Positions 23,462 through 34,800 of a stretch of 64,000 nucleotides of DNA are shown here, in pieces. Position numbers and translations under genes: made by a program. The stretch is from Isoetes taiwanensis (lineage: Eukaryota > Streptophyta > Lycopodiopsida > Isoetales > Isoetaceae): the NCBI GenBank assembly GCA_021234155.1, contig JAJEKV010000017.1:5325388-5389387 (forward strand), given 5' to 3'. Position 1 is the first letter of the stretch. The number at the start of each line of letters is the position of its first letter. A model generated the notes under the pieces. That model saw nothing but the letters and a program-made list of their open reading frames with translations. It was not told where the DNA came from and made no database searches.

Positions 23462-25490
23462 CTAGTAACAGTGCCCAGCGTTGCTGGGCATAGCTAGAAA
23501 CTGTGAATGACATACTGGAGCAATTGTTAAATGGATTCTTGGATAATCAAGAGCATTCGACCACATTTCGCACTTCCCCTTATCTTTTCCGTTTTCCTTT
23601 TTCATTTTGCCTTTGTCTACTATTTTTTTTTTCCTATTTCCCCCTTGCCCCTTTTCCCTTTTTACATTTTTCAATTTACTTTTTTCTTTTTCCATTACTC
23701 CATTTCCTCTTTTTCTCTTTTTTGTTTCTGCTTCCCCATTTTTCCTTTTCTATTTTTCCCTTCCCTTTTCTCCAATTTGTGGTTGCCCTTTTTCCCTTTC
23801 CTTGCCCTTTCCCCCATCTCTTTTCCCATTTCCCTCTTCCTCTTTTCCTCGTGCCCTTCTTTCTAAGTTTTCCTTTCTGCTTTCCCCTTTCCTTTCCTTT
23901 TTCCCTTTTCCCTTTCCTTCTCCCCACCTTTTCTTTTTTCCCCTTTTTCCCTTCCCTTTTCCTCTTTTGCCCAGCCCTTCAGTCTTCCTTTTTTTCTAGT
24001 GCCCTTTTCCCTTTCTTTTCCCCCCTCCTTTTTTCTTTTCCCTCTTTCCCTTTCCCTTTTTCCATGTCCATTTTTCCTTCGGTTTTCCCCTTTCCTCACC
24101 CTTTCCCTCTTCCCTTTTTTGCCATGTCCCTTTTCTCTTCTATTTTTTCATTCTTTTTTTTCGCTCCTCTTTTCCCCTTTCTTCACCTTTTTCCTCCTCC
24201 CCCTCCTTTTTCCTTTTTTCCTTCTCTTTTTCTTTTTCTATTTTGCTCTTCCTTTTTATTCACCTCCCCTTTCTATTTTTCCATTTTACCTCCCGTTTTT
24301 TCCCTTTTGCCTTTTCCATTTGCTTCCACTTTTTTCACGTTTTCCTTTTCCATTTTCAACCTCCTTGTCTTTTTTTCCCTTCCCTTTATTTCTCTTCCCC
24401 TATTCCTTCCCTTTGCCCACCCTTTCCCTCTTCCGTTTTTCTCGTAGTCTTTTTCTTTCCCTTTCCTCCCTCATTTGTTCTTTTCTTTTTCCCTTTCCCC
24501 TTTCCTCCCTCCTTTCTCTTCCTTTTTTCCGCTTCTCTCCTTCGTTTCTCTTCCTCTTTTCCCCATGCCCTTTTTCCCTTTTGCCCCTCCCCTCGCTTTT
24601 TCCTTTTACCCTTTCCATCCCTTCTCTCCTCCCTTTTTCTCTTTCCTTTTTTTTCGTGTCGTTTTTCCCTTCCTTTTTTCTCCTTTCCCCACCTTTTTTC
24701 TCTCTTCCTTTCCCACTGTCCCTTTTCGCTCCCTCCTCCTCTCCCCTTTTTCCCTTTCCATTTTCCTTTTGCTTTTCCCTTTTCCTTTTGCTTTTCCCTT
24801 TTCCTTTTCCCTTCCCTTCTCTCTACCCTTTTCCTCATCCCCTTTTTCCCTTCCCTTTTACTCCTGTCCTCACCCTTTCCCTCTTCTCCTTTTCATAGTG
24901 TCATTTTTTCCTTTATTTTCTCTCTTACTTTTCCTTTCTCTTTTTTGTGCTATTTTCTATTTCCTTTTCCCTTTTATCCGTGCCTTTTTTGCCTTTATCT
25001 CCTCCCTTTTCCTCCTTTCCCCACCTTTTTACTCTTCCCCTTTCCCAGTGTACCTTTTCACTCCCTCCTCCTCCCCCTTTCTTTTACCTTTTCCTTTCCC
25101 TTTCCCTTTTCTTTCCTTTTCCCTTTTCCTTTTCCCTTCCTTTTTCTCTACCCTTTTCCTCATCCCCTTTTCAACTTCCCTTTTACTCCTATCCTCATCC
25201 TTTCCATCTTCTCCTTTTCATAGTGTCCTTTTTTTCTTTATTTTCCTTTCCCTTTTTCGTGCTCTTTTCACTTTCCTTTTTTCCTTTCTTTCTTTCCCTT
25301 TTACCCGTGCCTTTTTGCTTTTCACTTTGCCATTTTCTCCTCCCTTTTCATTTTCCCTTTCCTCTTCAGACATTAGAGCATGGCCAATCATGGTGGAGGT
25401 CTCGACCTCCGAATGCAATCGGATCATCTCAACCATCCAAATTAGGGTTTCAGTCATGACATACTTACGCTATAACATTATAATATAAGA
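23462..25490 (-). mobile_element. Purine-rich Helitron inserted in the transposase gene
   Basis: On the minus strand it starts at 25490 with TCTTATATTATAATGTTATA after A, and ends with hairpin GCCCAGC-AAC-GCTGGGC, ACTGTTA and CTAG at 23462 before T. Removing it joins aacaaggaga to tgtggacttctatg in the transposase gene. Between the ends lie about 1.8 kb of polypyrimidine on the plus strand (polypurine on the sense strand). The 5' subterminal block has GCGTAAGTATGTCATGACTG and a conserved ccctaatttggatggttgag. No Rep/helicase gene. It is the simplest full-length member of the family that also formed 1847-5588. Confidence 0.88.
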
Positions 25491-25875
25491 TGTGGACTTC
25501 TATGTGCTGAAGTGCACAAAGGTGAAACATGTGGTGGAGAAGGCATTCAAAGATCCATGGGGCCAAAAGTTTGCCAGAAATGAGGTAGTTGTCACTGGTT
25601 TATTCTACAAGTTCTTAGGGGGCAGCAGATATGAGTTACTGGTAAATGAACCAGAGTGTAATGTTTATAGTCATTTGGTTACTTCTCTTTGTTTTGAGTT
25701 GACCAAGATTAGTGGTAACTGTTTTGATCTGCCAGAAGATACACATAACTAAATATTGGACAGCTTGCCACAAAACAGTGCATTGATAGCTCAAAACTCA
25801 GATGAACCTGCATCAAGTGAGCTGAATTTAACAAAAAAAACAAGAAACTCGGGGAAAAAGAAGAGAACAGCCTAA

Positions 25876-26375
25876 TTCTTTTAAATTGTACATTGTATAC
25901 CATTCTATGATTGTAACCATTGTTACAAACCATTGTATTGAAATTTTAACCATTGTATTGTATGGTCATTGATTTGTAATGAAATTCTAACCAATTCATT
26001 GTAATGAATTGGAATTGTGTTTGAATTTAGTTTGAATTGAATTTGATTGTCAATTGAATTGGAAATGTCTTTGAATTGTGTGTGAATTGAAAATGAATTT
26101 GAAGTGTGTTTGCATTGAAGTGTGTTTGAAGTGAATTTGTATTACTTATACTTCTAACTTTCATACATAAGATATTCATAACAAAAGTGCAAAATATCAA
26201 GCAAACATATCATTTGATTCAAGAGAAACTCTGTCATTTCATACAAGTGTTACAAAAAATATTTCAAAAACTTACTGCACCTAAGGGGAAAATTGGTGCA
26301 GTAAAAGCAGTATTGTCAACATAAAAAAGCAGTATTGTCAACATGGAGATTAAAGCAGTATTGCCAACATGAGGA
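25876..26375. other. Spacer between convergent genes with simple repeats
   Basis: About 25980-26150 is made of degenerate TTGAATTG/TTTGAA units. At about 26302-26370, AAGCAGTATTGTCAACAT occurs three times (the third with one change). No coding sequence seen; probably the 3' regions of both transposon genes. Confidence 0.7.
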
Positions 26376-28585
26376 TTACAGCTGCAACTTCTTATGCATC
26401 TTCTTCTCCAACCACTTCTCCATGGTAACATCATCTTCCATGGGGCTGTCTGGGCTTTGTGGAGACTCCAGCACTTTCCTCTGTGCTGGAGAGAATATCT
26501 CACGTGCTGGTGAGATCACCACTGTGCTCAACTCTCGACCTGCAAACAAAACAAGTCAATGTTAAGAAATTTATTTGTGCAAACCAAATTTGTAAGATAA
26601 CACTTACAAGTGCTCAAGGTAATTGGCATTTGCTGAACAACTGCAACTGGAACTGGAGGATCTGCATAATACAAGTTAGGTCAGTCTAAAATAAAACTAT
26701 TGAACACATGTGCTGAAAAAGTGCTTACCTTTTTTAACTGGAGTGTGAATTTCAGATAAGCCCTCCTTTGAAGCATCAGTTTCCACAGCACCATCCTGTC
26801 CAACCACTTTTGAAATTTTTTCTGCATTTAAAAAGCTGATGTGAGTCAAATGCACATGAGTAAATGATACATATGTTGAAATGTTGCTTACCTTTCATTT
26901 TTGGAGACAAATCATGCACTGCAAAATAGTGCTGGACAAGTTCATCTACAACACCATCACTGGTAATGTCTGCAGCAAAAAAAATCTTAAGTAATTGTAC
27001 TCAAATACCTGTAATTGTTAATTTTTTTACCTGCTGCTTTACTGCCTATCTGAGGACTATCTTCACGAGCTAAGTGAGAAAACTTCATTGGACTAACCTT
27101 GTCCACATCAATTGGATCTGCAAGGAATAAACAAACTTCAAGCAAGCTTTAACTAACTTGAGAAAATACTGAATAAGTACCTAGATCTATGGGTTTTTGA
27201 CCACATGACTTAGTGGCACTCCTTGTTATTCTTTTCTTTGCCACTCTGACAGGCTGAAAATCTGAACTTGGTGGATCATTATACATAGAGGTGCTCGAGC
27301 TAGTTTCTTCTCTGAATCTCTTCTTGGGTGTCACCTCCTTCTGCTTTTTTCCAGTCTTGCTGGTTTTTTCTACTTCTTCTGTTTCTGTTTCTTCACTTGA
27401 TTCTTCTTCATCTGAACCTGGTGGCTTGAGTTCCTTGAAACCAAGTTCATCAAGGATACTTGGAGGAACCTCAACATCACAGCCAGATGCAATGCAATGC
27501 ATGCCTTCCAACACAACACTGAAACATATTACATGGTAAATATGACCACATGAATTAAGCTTAACATGCAATTCATATTCCTCTAAAAACAGAAGGCCAC
27601 AGCCCTCACATGTGGTTGCCCCTATGGACATTGGGAAATTATAAGTTCCCATTCCCAGTTTTGGGAGATTCTTCTTGGATTTCTCATTTTGATGCAAGTG
27701 AGCCACATGCTTGCACTTGGCATGCCAGAACTTCATGTTAGTTTCATAATTTTCAATATCAGAATTGAGAATAGAAATTTCTTTCTTTAGTTGCTGCAAA
27801 CCTGAAGTGTTCACCTTCGACATCTGCTTGTCTAGAAAAGCTTGGAGAGCTTGCTCATCCCTTTGCAACGTTTGTATTCCATCTTCCTCATCAGGATTGA
27901 ATAGCTGCAAATCCATCCACATCTGCCTCTTCTCCTTTATCTCGTCTTCTAGATCCTTGAAGTTTGCATTGGAGTTGCTGATGGAACCTTCCATTCTCAA
28001 CAGGTCGGCCTGTTTCTGCACCAATTCTTTCTTACTGTCCTCATACATATGGGAAAGTGACCTGATGTGATTCAGCAGTGCAGTGGTGTTCTTCTCGAAA
28101 GCATTCACATGTTCTTTGTTCAGCTGAGCTTGGCCAATCCTGTAAGCATCCGGGCACGCAAGACTTGCCCAATTAACCTTAAACTCGTCAGGATTCTGCA
28201 ATGCCTTTGCAGTATGTGACCAGGCAAAAGCCCTTGCAAAAAGGGTTCTCAATTCATTATTTGGAAGCGGTTTCTGATAAACTCTCTCTATCAAATCAGA
28301 GAGTGCTGTCTTGAACTGGGGCTTGATTAACTTGATGTGTATCTTGCCGGTTTTGGGCATAGGTTTTTCCCAGACCTGCAAAAAATCAGCACTTGGAACA
28401 TCTGCCCATTTGATACTTCTTGGATTCTTTCCCTCCATCGAAAGTTTCCGATTCTTTGCAAACTCAATGGGTGTTCTTGCAAAAAGTAACTCCTGCAAAA
28501 CCGAGTTCTTAGTTTGGTCCCTTAAAAAAAATTTAGAAATGCAAGGGGGAGCTTGTACCTCGCCGGAATTGGTTTTGGTCGCCAT
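26376..28585 (-). CDS. Coiled-coil, RING-H2-like zinc-finger protein of the TIR transposon (6 exons)
   Basis: Exons 28585-27181, 27117-27031, 26969-26892, 26821-26729, 26661-26608 and 26539-26376 have GT..AG introns of 61-82 nt. They join to 627 codons ending in TAA, open throughout, so this gene is intact while its neighbour is decayed. Residues 1-160 show no motif I know. About 160-300 is a probable coiled coil. Residues 326-369 form C-x2-C-x16-C-x-H-x2-H-x2-C-x9-C-x4-C, close to a RING-H2 finger, which usually binds E2 ubiquitin-conjugating enzymes; the last spacing is unusual. An acidic stretch (SDEEESSEETETEEVE) and basic, NLS-like KKRFREE and AKKRITR follow, suggesting a nuclear protein. 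It starts at the first ATG and is convergent with the transposase gene. A role in transposition or in countering silencing is inference. Confidence 0.75.
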
Positions 28586-28947
28586 GCTTCAAGCTGCGGA
28601 ATTCAGATCAAAAAACAGAGTTTTGTAAACTCAAAACATGAATTATTTCCAAATTCATTGAAGATACTGCACTGATGGGTCGGACGATTCCGGAAATCAT
28701 TAATTTCAGCAACCCGAGGAGAATTAATCACTGATTCATCATGGATTCAGCACTGCTGCAGAAAGTTCGCGCCAAAAACTTTCCAGACTGGTGGCCTTCT
28801 CCGGCCGTCACTGCCCTTCAACTTTATGGCTGACGGCTCGTCAGGTTGCTGCCCGTCACGGACTGCTCGTGTAAAAAAAACGAAAATAAAGTGCTAAAAA
28901 ACTGCTTGACGGGCGGAAAATGGCACATATCAAGCATAAACACACCC
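28586..28947. other. Right subterminal region of the TIR transposon
   Basis: Between the start of the RING-like gene and the right TIR. It should hold that gene's promoter and includes the right cluster of CCGTCA/TGACGG motifs (28800-28920). No clear TATA box was identified. Confidence 0.6.
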
Positions 28948-29091
28948 TGCATTGAATATAGAGTTTTAGATATATTCGTGTTCATAGATGTCATAGAGTG
29001 CCAATTTTGAATGGTTTAGTGTAAAGACAGGTGGGCATTAGCCATTGAATTGGCTTCTAAGATTAATGTATAGTGAGTTTTTGTGGTTGCT

Positions 29092-29163
29092 GGGAGTCGA
29101 GCCCAGGTCTCCACGGCCACAACGTGGAATTCTAACCACTAAACTACAACCACAACCACATCC
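29092..29163 (-). tRNA. tRNA-His(GTG)-like copy, intact cloverleaf
   Basis: All stems pair and the GTG anticodon is kept. The 3' flank on the sense strand begins AAAACTCAC, without a T run. Confidence 0.8.
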
Positions 29164-29726
29164 ACATCAATATAACTTCAATACATTTACCATCGTGTGA
29201 AAAAAGGGATCTTATGATAATTTTGTCACCGAAGAAAACACATAGTCTCTGGATTCCTGTAACCTACAATCCTTCAATCGGAAAGAAAGCTTCTACCTAC
29301 TACAAACATACTGCCCAGGAATGTCGCGGATATTTATCAACGTGTAAATGAGCAGAAGTAATGGAGTGAATAAATAGTTGTAGATGTCATCGTCTCCATA
29401 GACGAAATAGAGTATCAACTGCGAATTATTTAGGGTTCCTGGAGTTTAGCATTAGCCATGGAATAGAATGGATAGAGGATGGAGTGCAGAGATGGTATGG
29501 ATTCCCTTGTCGTGGGACTTCATTATTAGGATTCTACTTTTCAAAATAAGCATGCCTTCGGCCCGGTTTACATTTTTGGATCCACATTCTTCATAATGCG
29601 GACACATGTTATGGACAACGTCTAGTATAATCTCCACAAGGAAATGCTCAACGAGTAAGGTTGAACGATGCCTTTGAGATGAATTGCAGAAGCCTCATAT
29701 TACAAAGAATATAAATACAACATATT

Positions 29727-29798
29727 TGTGGTTGCTGGAAGTCGAGCCCAAGTCTCCACGGCCACAACGTGGAATTCTAACCACTAAACTACAACCAC
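29727..29798 (-). tRNA. tRNA-His(GTG)-like copy, T stem with wobbles
   Basis: GTG anticodon kept. Two T-arm changes (TTGGG and TCCAG) still pair through G:U. Confidence 0.7.
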
Positions 29799-30117
29799 AA
29801 CAACATAAGGAAACAACTTTAGTAAAACATACGTATTCTAATCTTTTAATTGAAGTAAACACAAAGTTTTTGAATTTCTACAAAATATAATCTTTCAATC
29901 AGGAGCAAAAACAATATCTACTAGAAACTTATATGCACGACAATGATGGGCATTTTTATGACATGTAAAATGAGTGGATGTCATGCATTGAATATAGAGT
30001 TTTAGATATATTCGTGTTCATAGATGTCATAGAGTGCCAATTTTGAATGGTTTAGTGTAAAGACAAGTGGGCATTAGCCATTGAATTGGCTTCTAAGATT
30101 AATGTATAGTGAGTTTT

Positions 30118-30189
30118 TGTGGTTGCTGGGAGTCGAGCCCATATCTCCACGGCCACAACGTGGAATTCTAACCACTAAACTACAACCAC
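30118..30189 (-). pseudogene. tRNA-His(GTG)-like copy, T-stem change
   Basis: GTG anticodon kept. GAGATATGGG replaces GAGACCTGGG, so one T-stem pair is lost. The copies at 36267 and 38190 share this variant. Confidence 0.75.
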
Positions 30190-30494
30190 AACCACAACCA
30201 CATCCACATCCACATCAATATAACTTCAATACATTTACTATTTCGTCTATGGAGACGATGACATCTACAACTATTTATTAACTCCATTACTTCTGCTCAT
30301 TTACACGTTGATAAAAATCCGCAACATCCCTGGGCAGTATGTTTGTAGTAGGTAGAAGCTTTGTTTCCGATTGAAGGATTGTAGGTTACAGGAATCCAGA
30401 GACTATGTGTTTTCTTCGGTGACAAAATTATCATAAGATCCCTTTTTTCACACGATGGTAAATGTATTGAAGTTATATTGATGTGGATGTGATT

Positions 30495-30566
30495 GTGGTT
30501 GTAGTTTAGTGGTTAGAATTCCACGTTGCGGTCGTGGAGACCTGGGCTCGACTCCCAGCAACCACA
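30495..30566 (+). pseudogene. tRNA-His-like copy with GCG anticodon
   Basis: Loop TTGCGGT instead of TTGTGGC changes the anticodon from GTG to GCG, which would read Arg CGC codons. The rest of the cloverleaf is intact. Confidence 0.8.
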
Positions 30567-30885
30567 AAAACTCACTATACATTAATCTTAGAAGCCAATT
30601 CAATGGCTAATGCCCACCTGTCTTTACACTAAACCATTCAAAATTGGCACTCTATGACATCTATGAACACGAATATATCTAAAACTCTATATTCAATCCA
30701 TGACATCCACTCATTTTACATGTGATAAAAATGTCCATCAGTGTCGTGCATATAAGTTTCTAGTAGATATTGTTTTTGCTCCTGATTGAAAGATTATATT
30801 TTGTAGAAATCCAAAAACTTTGTGTTTACTTCAATTAAAAGATTAGAATACGTATGTTTTACTAAAGTTGTTTCCTTATGTTGTT

Positions 30886-30957
30886 GTGGTTGTAGTTTAG
30901 TGGTTAGAATTCCACGTTGTGGCCGTGGAGACCTGGGCTCGACTCCCAGCAACCACA
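30886..30957 (+). tRNA. tRNA-His(GTG)-like copy, intact cloverleaf
   Basis: Consensus copy, identical to 36646 and 39604. Flanks: tatgttgtt upstream, aatatctcgtatttat downstream. Confidence 0.8.
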
Positions 30958-31567
30958 AATATCTCGTATTTATATTCTTTGTAATATGAGGCTTCTGCAA
31001 TTCATCTCAAAGGCATCGTTCAACCTTTCTCGTTGAGCATACTAGACGTTGTCCATAACATGTGTCCAGACATGAAGAATGTGGATCCAAAAAATGTAAA
31101 CCGTCAGAAGGCATGCTTATTTTGAAAAGTAGAATCCTAATAATGAAGTCCCACGACAAGGGAATCCATACCATCTCTGCACTGTAGAATCCTAATAATG
31201 AAGTCCCACGACAAGGGAATCCATACCATGTCTGCACTCCATCCTCTATCCATTCTATTCCATGGCTAATGCTAAACTCCAGGAACCCTAAATAATTCGC
31301 AGTTGATACTCTATTTCGTCTATGGAGACGATGGCATCTACAACTATTTATTCACTCCATTACTTCTGCTCATTTACACGTTGATAAATATCCGCGACAT
31401 TCCTGGGCAGTATGTTTGTAGTAGGTAGAAGCTTTCTTTCCGATTGAAGGATTGTAGGTTACAGGAATCCAGAGACTATGTGTTTTCTTCGGTGACAAAA
31501 TTATCATAAGATCCCTTTTTTCACACGATGGTAAATGTATTGAAGTTATATTGATGTGGATGTGATT

Positions 31568-31639
31568 GTGGTTGTAGTTTAGTGGTTAGAATTCCACGTT
31601 GTGGTCGTGGAGACCTGGGCTCGACTCCCAGCAACCACA
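31568..31639 (+). tRNA. tRNA-His(GTG)-like copy
   Basis: Loop TTGTGGT (last loop base changed), all stems intact. Confidence 0.78.
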
Positions 31640-31840
31640 AAAACTCACTATACATTAATCTTAGAAGCCAATTCAATCGCTAATGCCCACCTGTCTTTAC
31701 ACTAAACCATTCAAAATTGGCACTCTATGACATCTATGAACACGAATATATCTAAAACTCTATATTCAATGCATGACATCCACTCATTTTACATGTGATA
31801 AAAATGCCCATCATTGTCGTGCATATAAGTTTCTAGTAGA

Positions 31841-34800
31841 CTAGTTACGGTACCCAGCGTTGCTGGGGATAAGCTAGAAAGCTATTAATGAAAGCCAGCA
31901 CAATCGACTTTCTGCACAATTAGCTCTCTCATTTTGTCTTTATTGTCTATCTATTTATTTATCTATCTATCTGTCTGTCTATATATCTATTTATCTAAAA
32001 GAACCCTTAAACCCTTTGTAGTAAGTCCAGAAGCTATCTACACCCATAATAAAAGTCCAAATGCAAAAAGGGTTCCTAATTTCCTTAGTTATGATGTCCA
32101 ATGCACTTTGTCCACTATCCCAAGTAGCAACCTTCTTATCCCAAGCAAGATAAATACATATCACATTTGCTAAAAGGTACACTTTATTTGAATCGTTATA
32201 ACACCGATTAATAAAACAGGAATGAATTGATAATTATCCCAATCCTAATCTTAAAACTCAGATCATATGCTTTAAATGTTTATATAAATCATTACGTATT
32301 GTGCCTCTTTCTCGTGTCTCCAATGGCTTGACATTACCATAAGCAGAAGACATTTTACCTGATTCTTGAAAACCTACAGCCCAACAGCAACAAAGGAGAG
32401 ATTCCAATGGATTACAAAAAAACAGTCTACTTGATTCTTGACAACCGTCATACATGTACTTGATTCTTGACAACCATCATACATGCTCTGGGAATAAACG
32501 TAAAGAGATGTTGCTTTGGGACAACAAACATCTATTTCTAGATTAATATCATCATTTAAGGAAAGAAAAGTTTTCATGTGAATTTTATGTATATATACAC
32601 AACCATGAGTGTCAGCTTACCCTTTCAAATCATCTCTCTCCACTTAAATAGGGAATGATAACAATGCTTACTTTGGATTACATAACAAAGATTTGAGAGC
32701 GTTGAAAGCATAAGAGCATGCTGTGTCTATCTTAACATCACAAATCTGTTGCACCAGTAATGCCAAGCATATTGTTCTTTAACAATTTGAGTGGTAATAA
32801 CTTGTGTTCGTTTTGTCTAAGATGAACATGGAAAATTCTTTGAGATGAACCTAGAAAATTCAAGGGGCTCACACCGTTGTCCGAGGATGATGGCTTTTGT
32901 AACTGCCACAACAATGGCTTTTGTAACTGCCACAACACAGCATCATAGTCCGGCATAAAGGAAAATTCCTTTTATAGCGCTTTGGAAATGTATAATGTGC
33001 AAGCATTAGTTGAATTGCAATCTCAAGGCCATGTAACCGTCTTCCAGAATTTGCATATGAAGTTGCACTTGTACTTCATGTCATAACTTCTTGTCATAAT
33101 GTTTCTTCATAGTCTTCCAGAATTTGCATATGCACTCGTACTTTTTGTCATAACTTCTTGTCATAATGTTTCTTCCTACTGCTCCAGTATCTTTTATCTT
33201 TATCAATAAGGTGTGGAATTGTAATATCATTAGAAAACATTCAAATGTGTTAAAGCGCGGATAGCCTTTTCTTTGATCTTGGCTTCAAGCCTTCCGCTCT
33301 AGGCAATCACGCTACAGAGGATAGTCAACGTGAATTCTCAGAATTATTCAAGGTGAAAGTAGACTCCATGTTTTACATTGCAACGCAACATTGCTATGTA
33401 TCTATACCAGGTTAGCCATATAGTGATCATGTTCTATATACTGAAACTGCTACACATGTAGGTAAAGCTCTTGGACTAAATGTATCATGTACCAGCTGTC
33501 TTTGTTCAATAAGTGGTCCATAACAGTCCTTTCAGTTTCAAGCATGGACTGTCCATAATCACATATAATCACAGCTGTCTGGAACATGGAAAGACAAAAA
33601 AAGAAGCATTGAACCAACCTCGAGGTGCAGACTTCTTGATCCACATTTGTTATTATTGCAAACAAAAAAAAAATGACGTATATTGTTACAGAGTGGGCAA
33701 ATGACCCACGTATTTGATATTCAGTTTCAAATTTAAAATGAAACCGCCGTTGGCTTTACTCATGAGCTTGTCATTCGACGCGAGTTTGCTGGTCGAACAG
33801 ATGGATGCTGCGAACGCTTCTATCGCCAGTCCTTTATCTTAAGGCATTGCCCTAACAACATACAAAACAAACCACATTTCTGTCAATCTTAGGCACATGG
33901 AAAGGCACATATTCTAAATGCTTTCAATTTGATTTCCGCAATGCAGGAAAAAGTAAACATTTTCTTTAACAGCTTAAGGATTTAGGCAGACAAATATTTG
34001 CTTAGATGCTTCAAATTGATCCGTACTGTAGTGTAAAAGAAACATGAACACTTTGAAAGCAGACAAACCTTCCTTCATGATGTCGGTTATGATGGAAATG
34101 GGCAGAAGGAAAGAAAAATGGTGGGAGATTCTATATTTTGACAGTCTTACTTGTAGCATTTTCTTCAAAACAATGCGCTTGCATATCCTGCACTTCTTTC
34201 AAGGAGTTTTCCTGCAAACAAACAACTCCATTAACCTCTAGTTCTTCTCAAACAAAGACATTGGTTATGGAGATTTGAGCAAGGACACTCACCAGTTTAA
34301 TGCCCTCCTCATGAGCATGGGCATCAATGGATTCAAGTCTATGGAAGAGTTCTCACTCTGCAGCAATCGTCTAGAATGCCTGAATCAACCCTGCCTGACT
34401 CAATCACACCTCTTACCCCGCTACTCCTTTTCAAGGCTGGAAAAAGAGAAATCGTTAATACAACCTATAAAGCACTATCTGCAATTCAATATCTTATCAG
34501 AGATCTGCCTTAAGATCCAGACTAAGAAGCTCTAACCATCAGGCAGCCACGTTAGAAAATCATGGTTCAGAATGGAAAGAAGATTCGAATCTAGATTAAA
34601 AGATTCAAGAAGGCAAAAACGCCTGTTTTAGAGAACAAATATGTGGAAAAACTCCTTTCCTCCTTGACTTGCCTTATATTGCAGAAGAACAGTTCTTCTA
34701 ACCCTGCGTCTATGTGTTTTTAGAGACAAAAGAAAATGAGAAAGCGAGATGCCAAAGAAAAATGAGTACCTCTTTGCTACTAACATCTCCGGCTATCTTA

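Larger units (their letters stand above)
20179..25875 (+). pseudogene. Transposase-like gene, multi-exon, frameshifted and split by a Helitron
   Basis: Exons 20179-20347, 20419-20490, 20570-20644, 20729-20836 and from 20907 join in phase with GT..AG introns. The start is MDWNSAFLSS, then an acidic stretch and a basic helix (RKKRAEQRRKERQ). After about 21310 the frame shifts repeatedly. Later blocks show a Cys/His-rich part (CCCVYHMKTDF, CKCTCVVCGPGPTC, LKCKNCGPAKLPTC) and a core with VDGCSSQFKGARNFYFL and WNYFASYHGKG; across an intron (about 22766-22845) this core continues EHDGLGAAIKR in another frame. The DGC..QFK and HGKG..DG.G..KR spacing recalls transposase-like proteins seen in animals and some plants; the family name is uncertain. 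A Helitron (23462-25490) separates PQWKSDILAVGDKFF from VDFYVLKCTKVKHVVEKAF, with a 1-base frame offset there. It ends lysine-rich after an internal stop at 25752. Probably inactive. Confidence 0.6.
19901..28947. mobile_element. 9.0-kb TIR DNA transposon with two convergent genes
   Basis: Ends GGGTGTGTTTTTGCTTGACA and, inverted, GGGTGTGTTTATGCTTGATA form an imperfect TIR of about 22 bp. Flanks share TGCA (19897-19900 and 28948-28951), and removal restores array sequence gtcatgcattgaatata. The boundary could shift by 2-3 bases because CA/TG also extends the inverted repeat. Inside are a transposase-like gene (+), a second gene (-) and a later Helitron insertion. Many CCGTCA/TGACGG motifs lie within 300 bp of each end. 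The superfamily is uncertain; a 4-bp duplication occurs in several, Sola among them. Confidence 0.8.
28948..30237 (-). repeat. tRNA-His array, segment 4
   Basis: Array resumes at tgcattgaatatag and carries three tRNA-like copies, up to caatacatttac where the strand switches. At 29560-29605 the consensus CTG sites are altered (ccttcggcccggttt, cataatgcggacac), a local patch like the right end of the window. Confidence 0.9.
30238..31840 (+). repeat. tRNA-His array, segment 5 (inverted relative to segments 1-4)
   Basis: At 30238 the sequence goes from caatacatttac directly into tatttcgtctatggagacg, which belongs to the opposite strand of the unit. The same repeat therefore runs the other way from here to the window end. 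Segments 4 and 5 form a large inverted repeat of more than 1 kb per arm. A 60-bp partial duplication (tagaatcctaataatgaagt) occurs near 31130-31195. Confidence 0.9.

Noticed and set aside
27291-28628. Plus-strand open frames opposite the RING-like gene
   Set aside because: They overlap antisense to an intact spliced gene and have no motif or supporting splice pattern.
30794-31000. Recurrent 68-codon frame starting MQKPHITKNI in every type-B array unit
   Set aside because: It reads through the tRNA-His sequence antisense and is conserved only because the DNA repeat is; changes follow tRNA structure, not codons.
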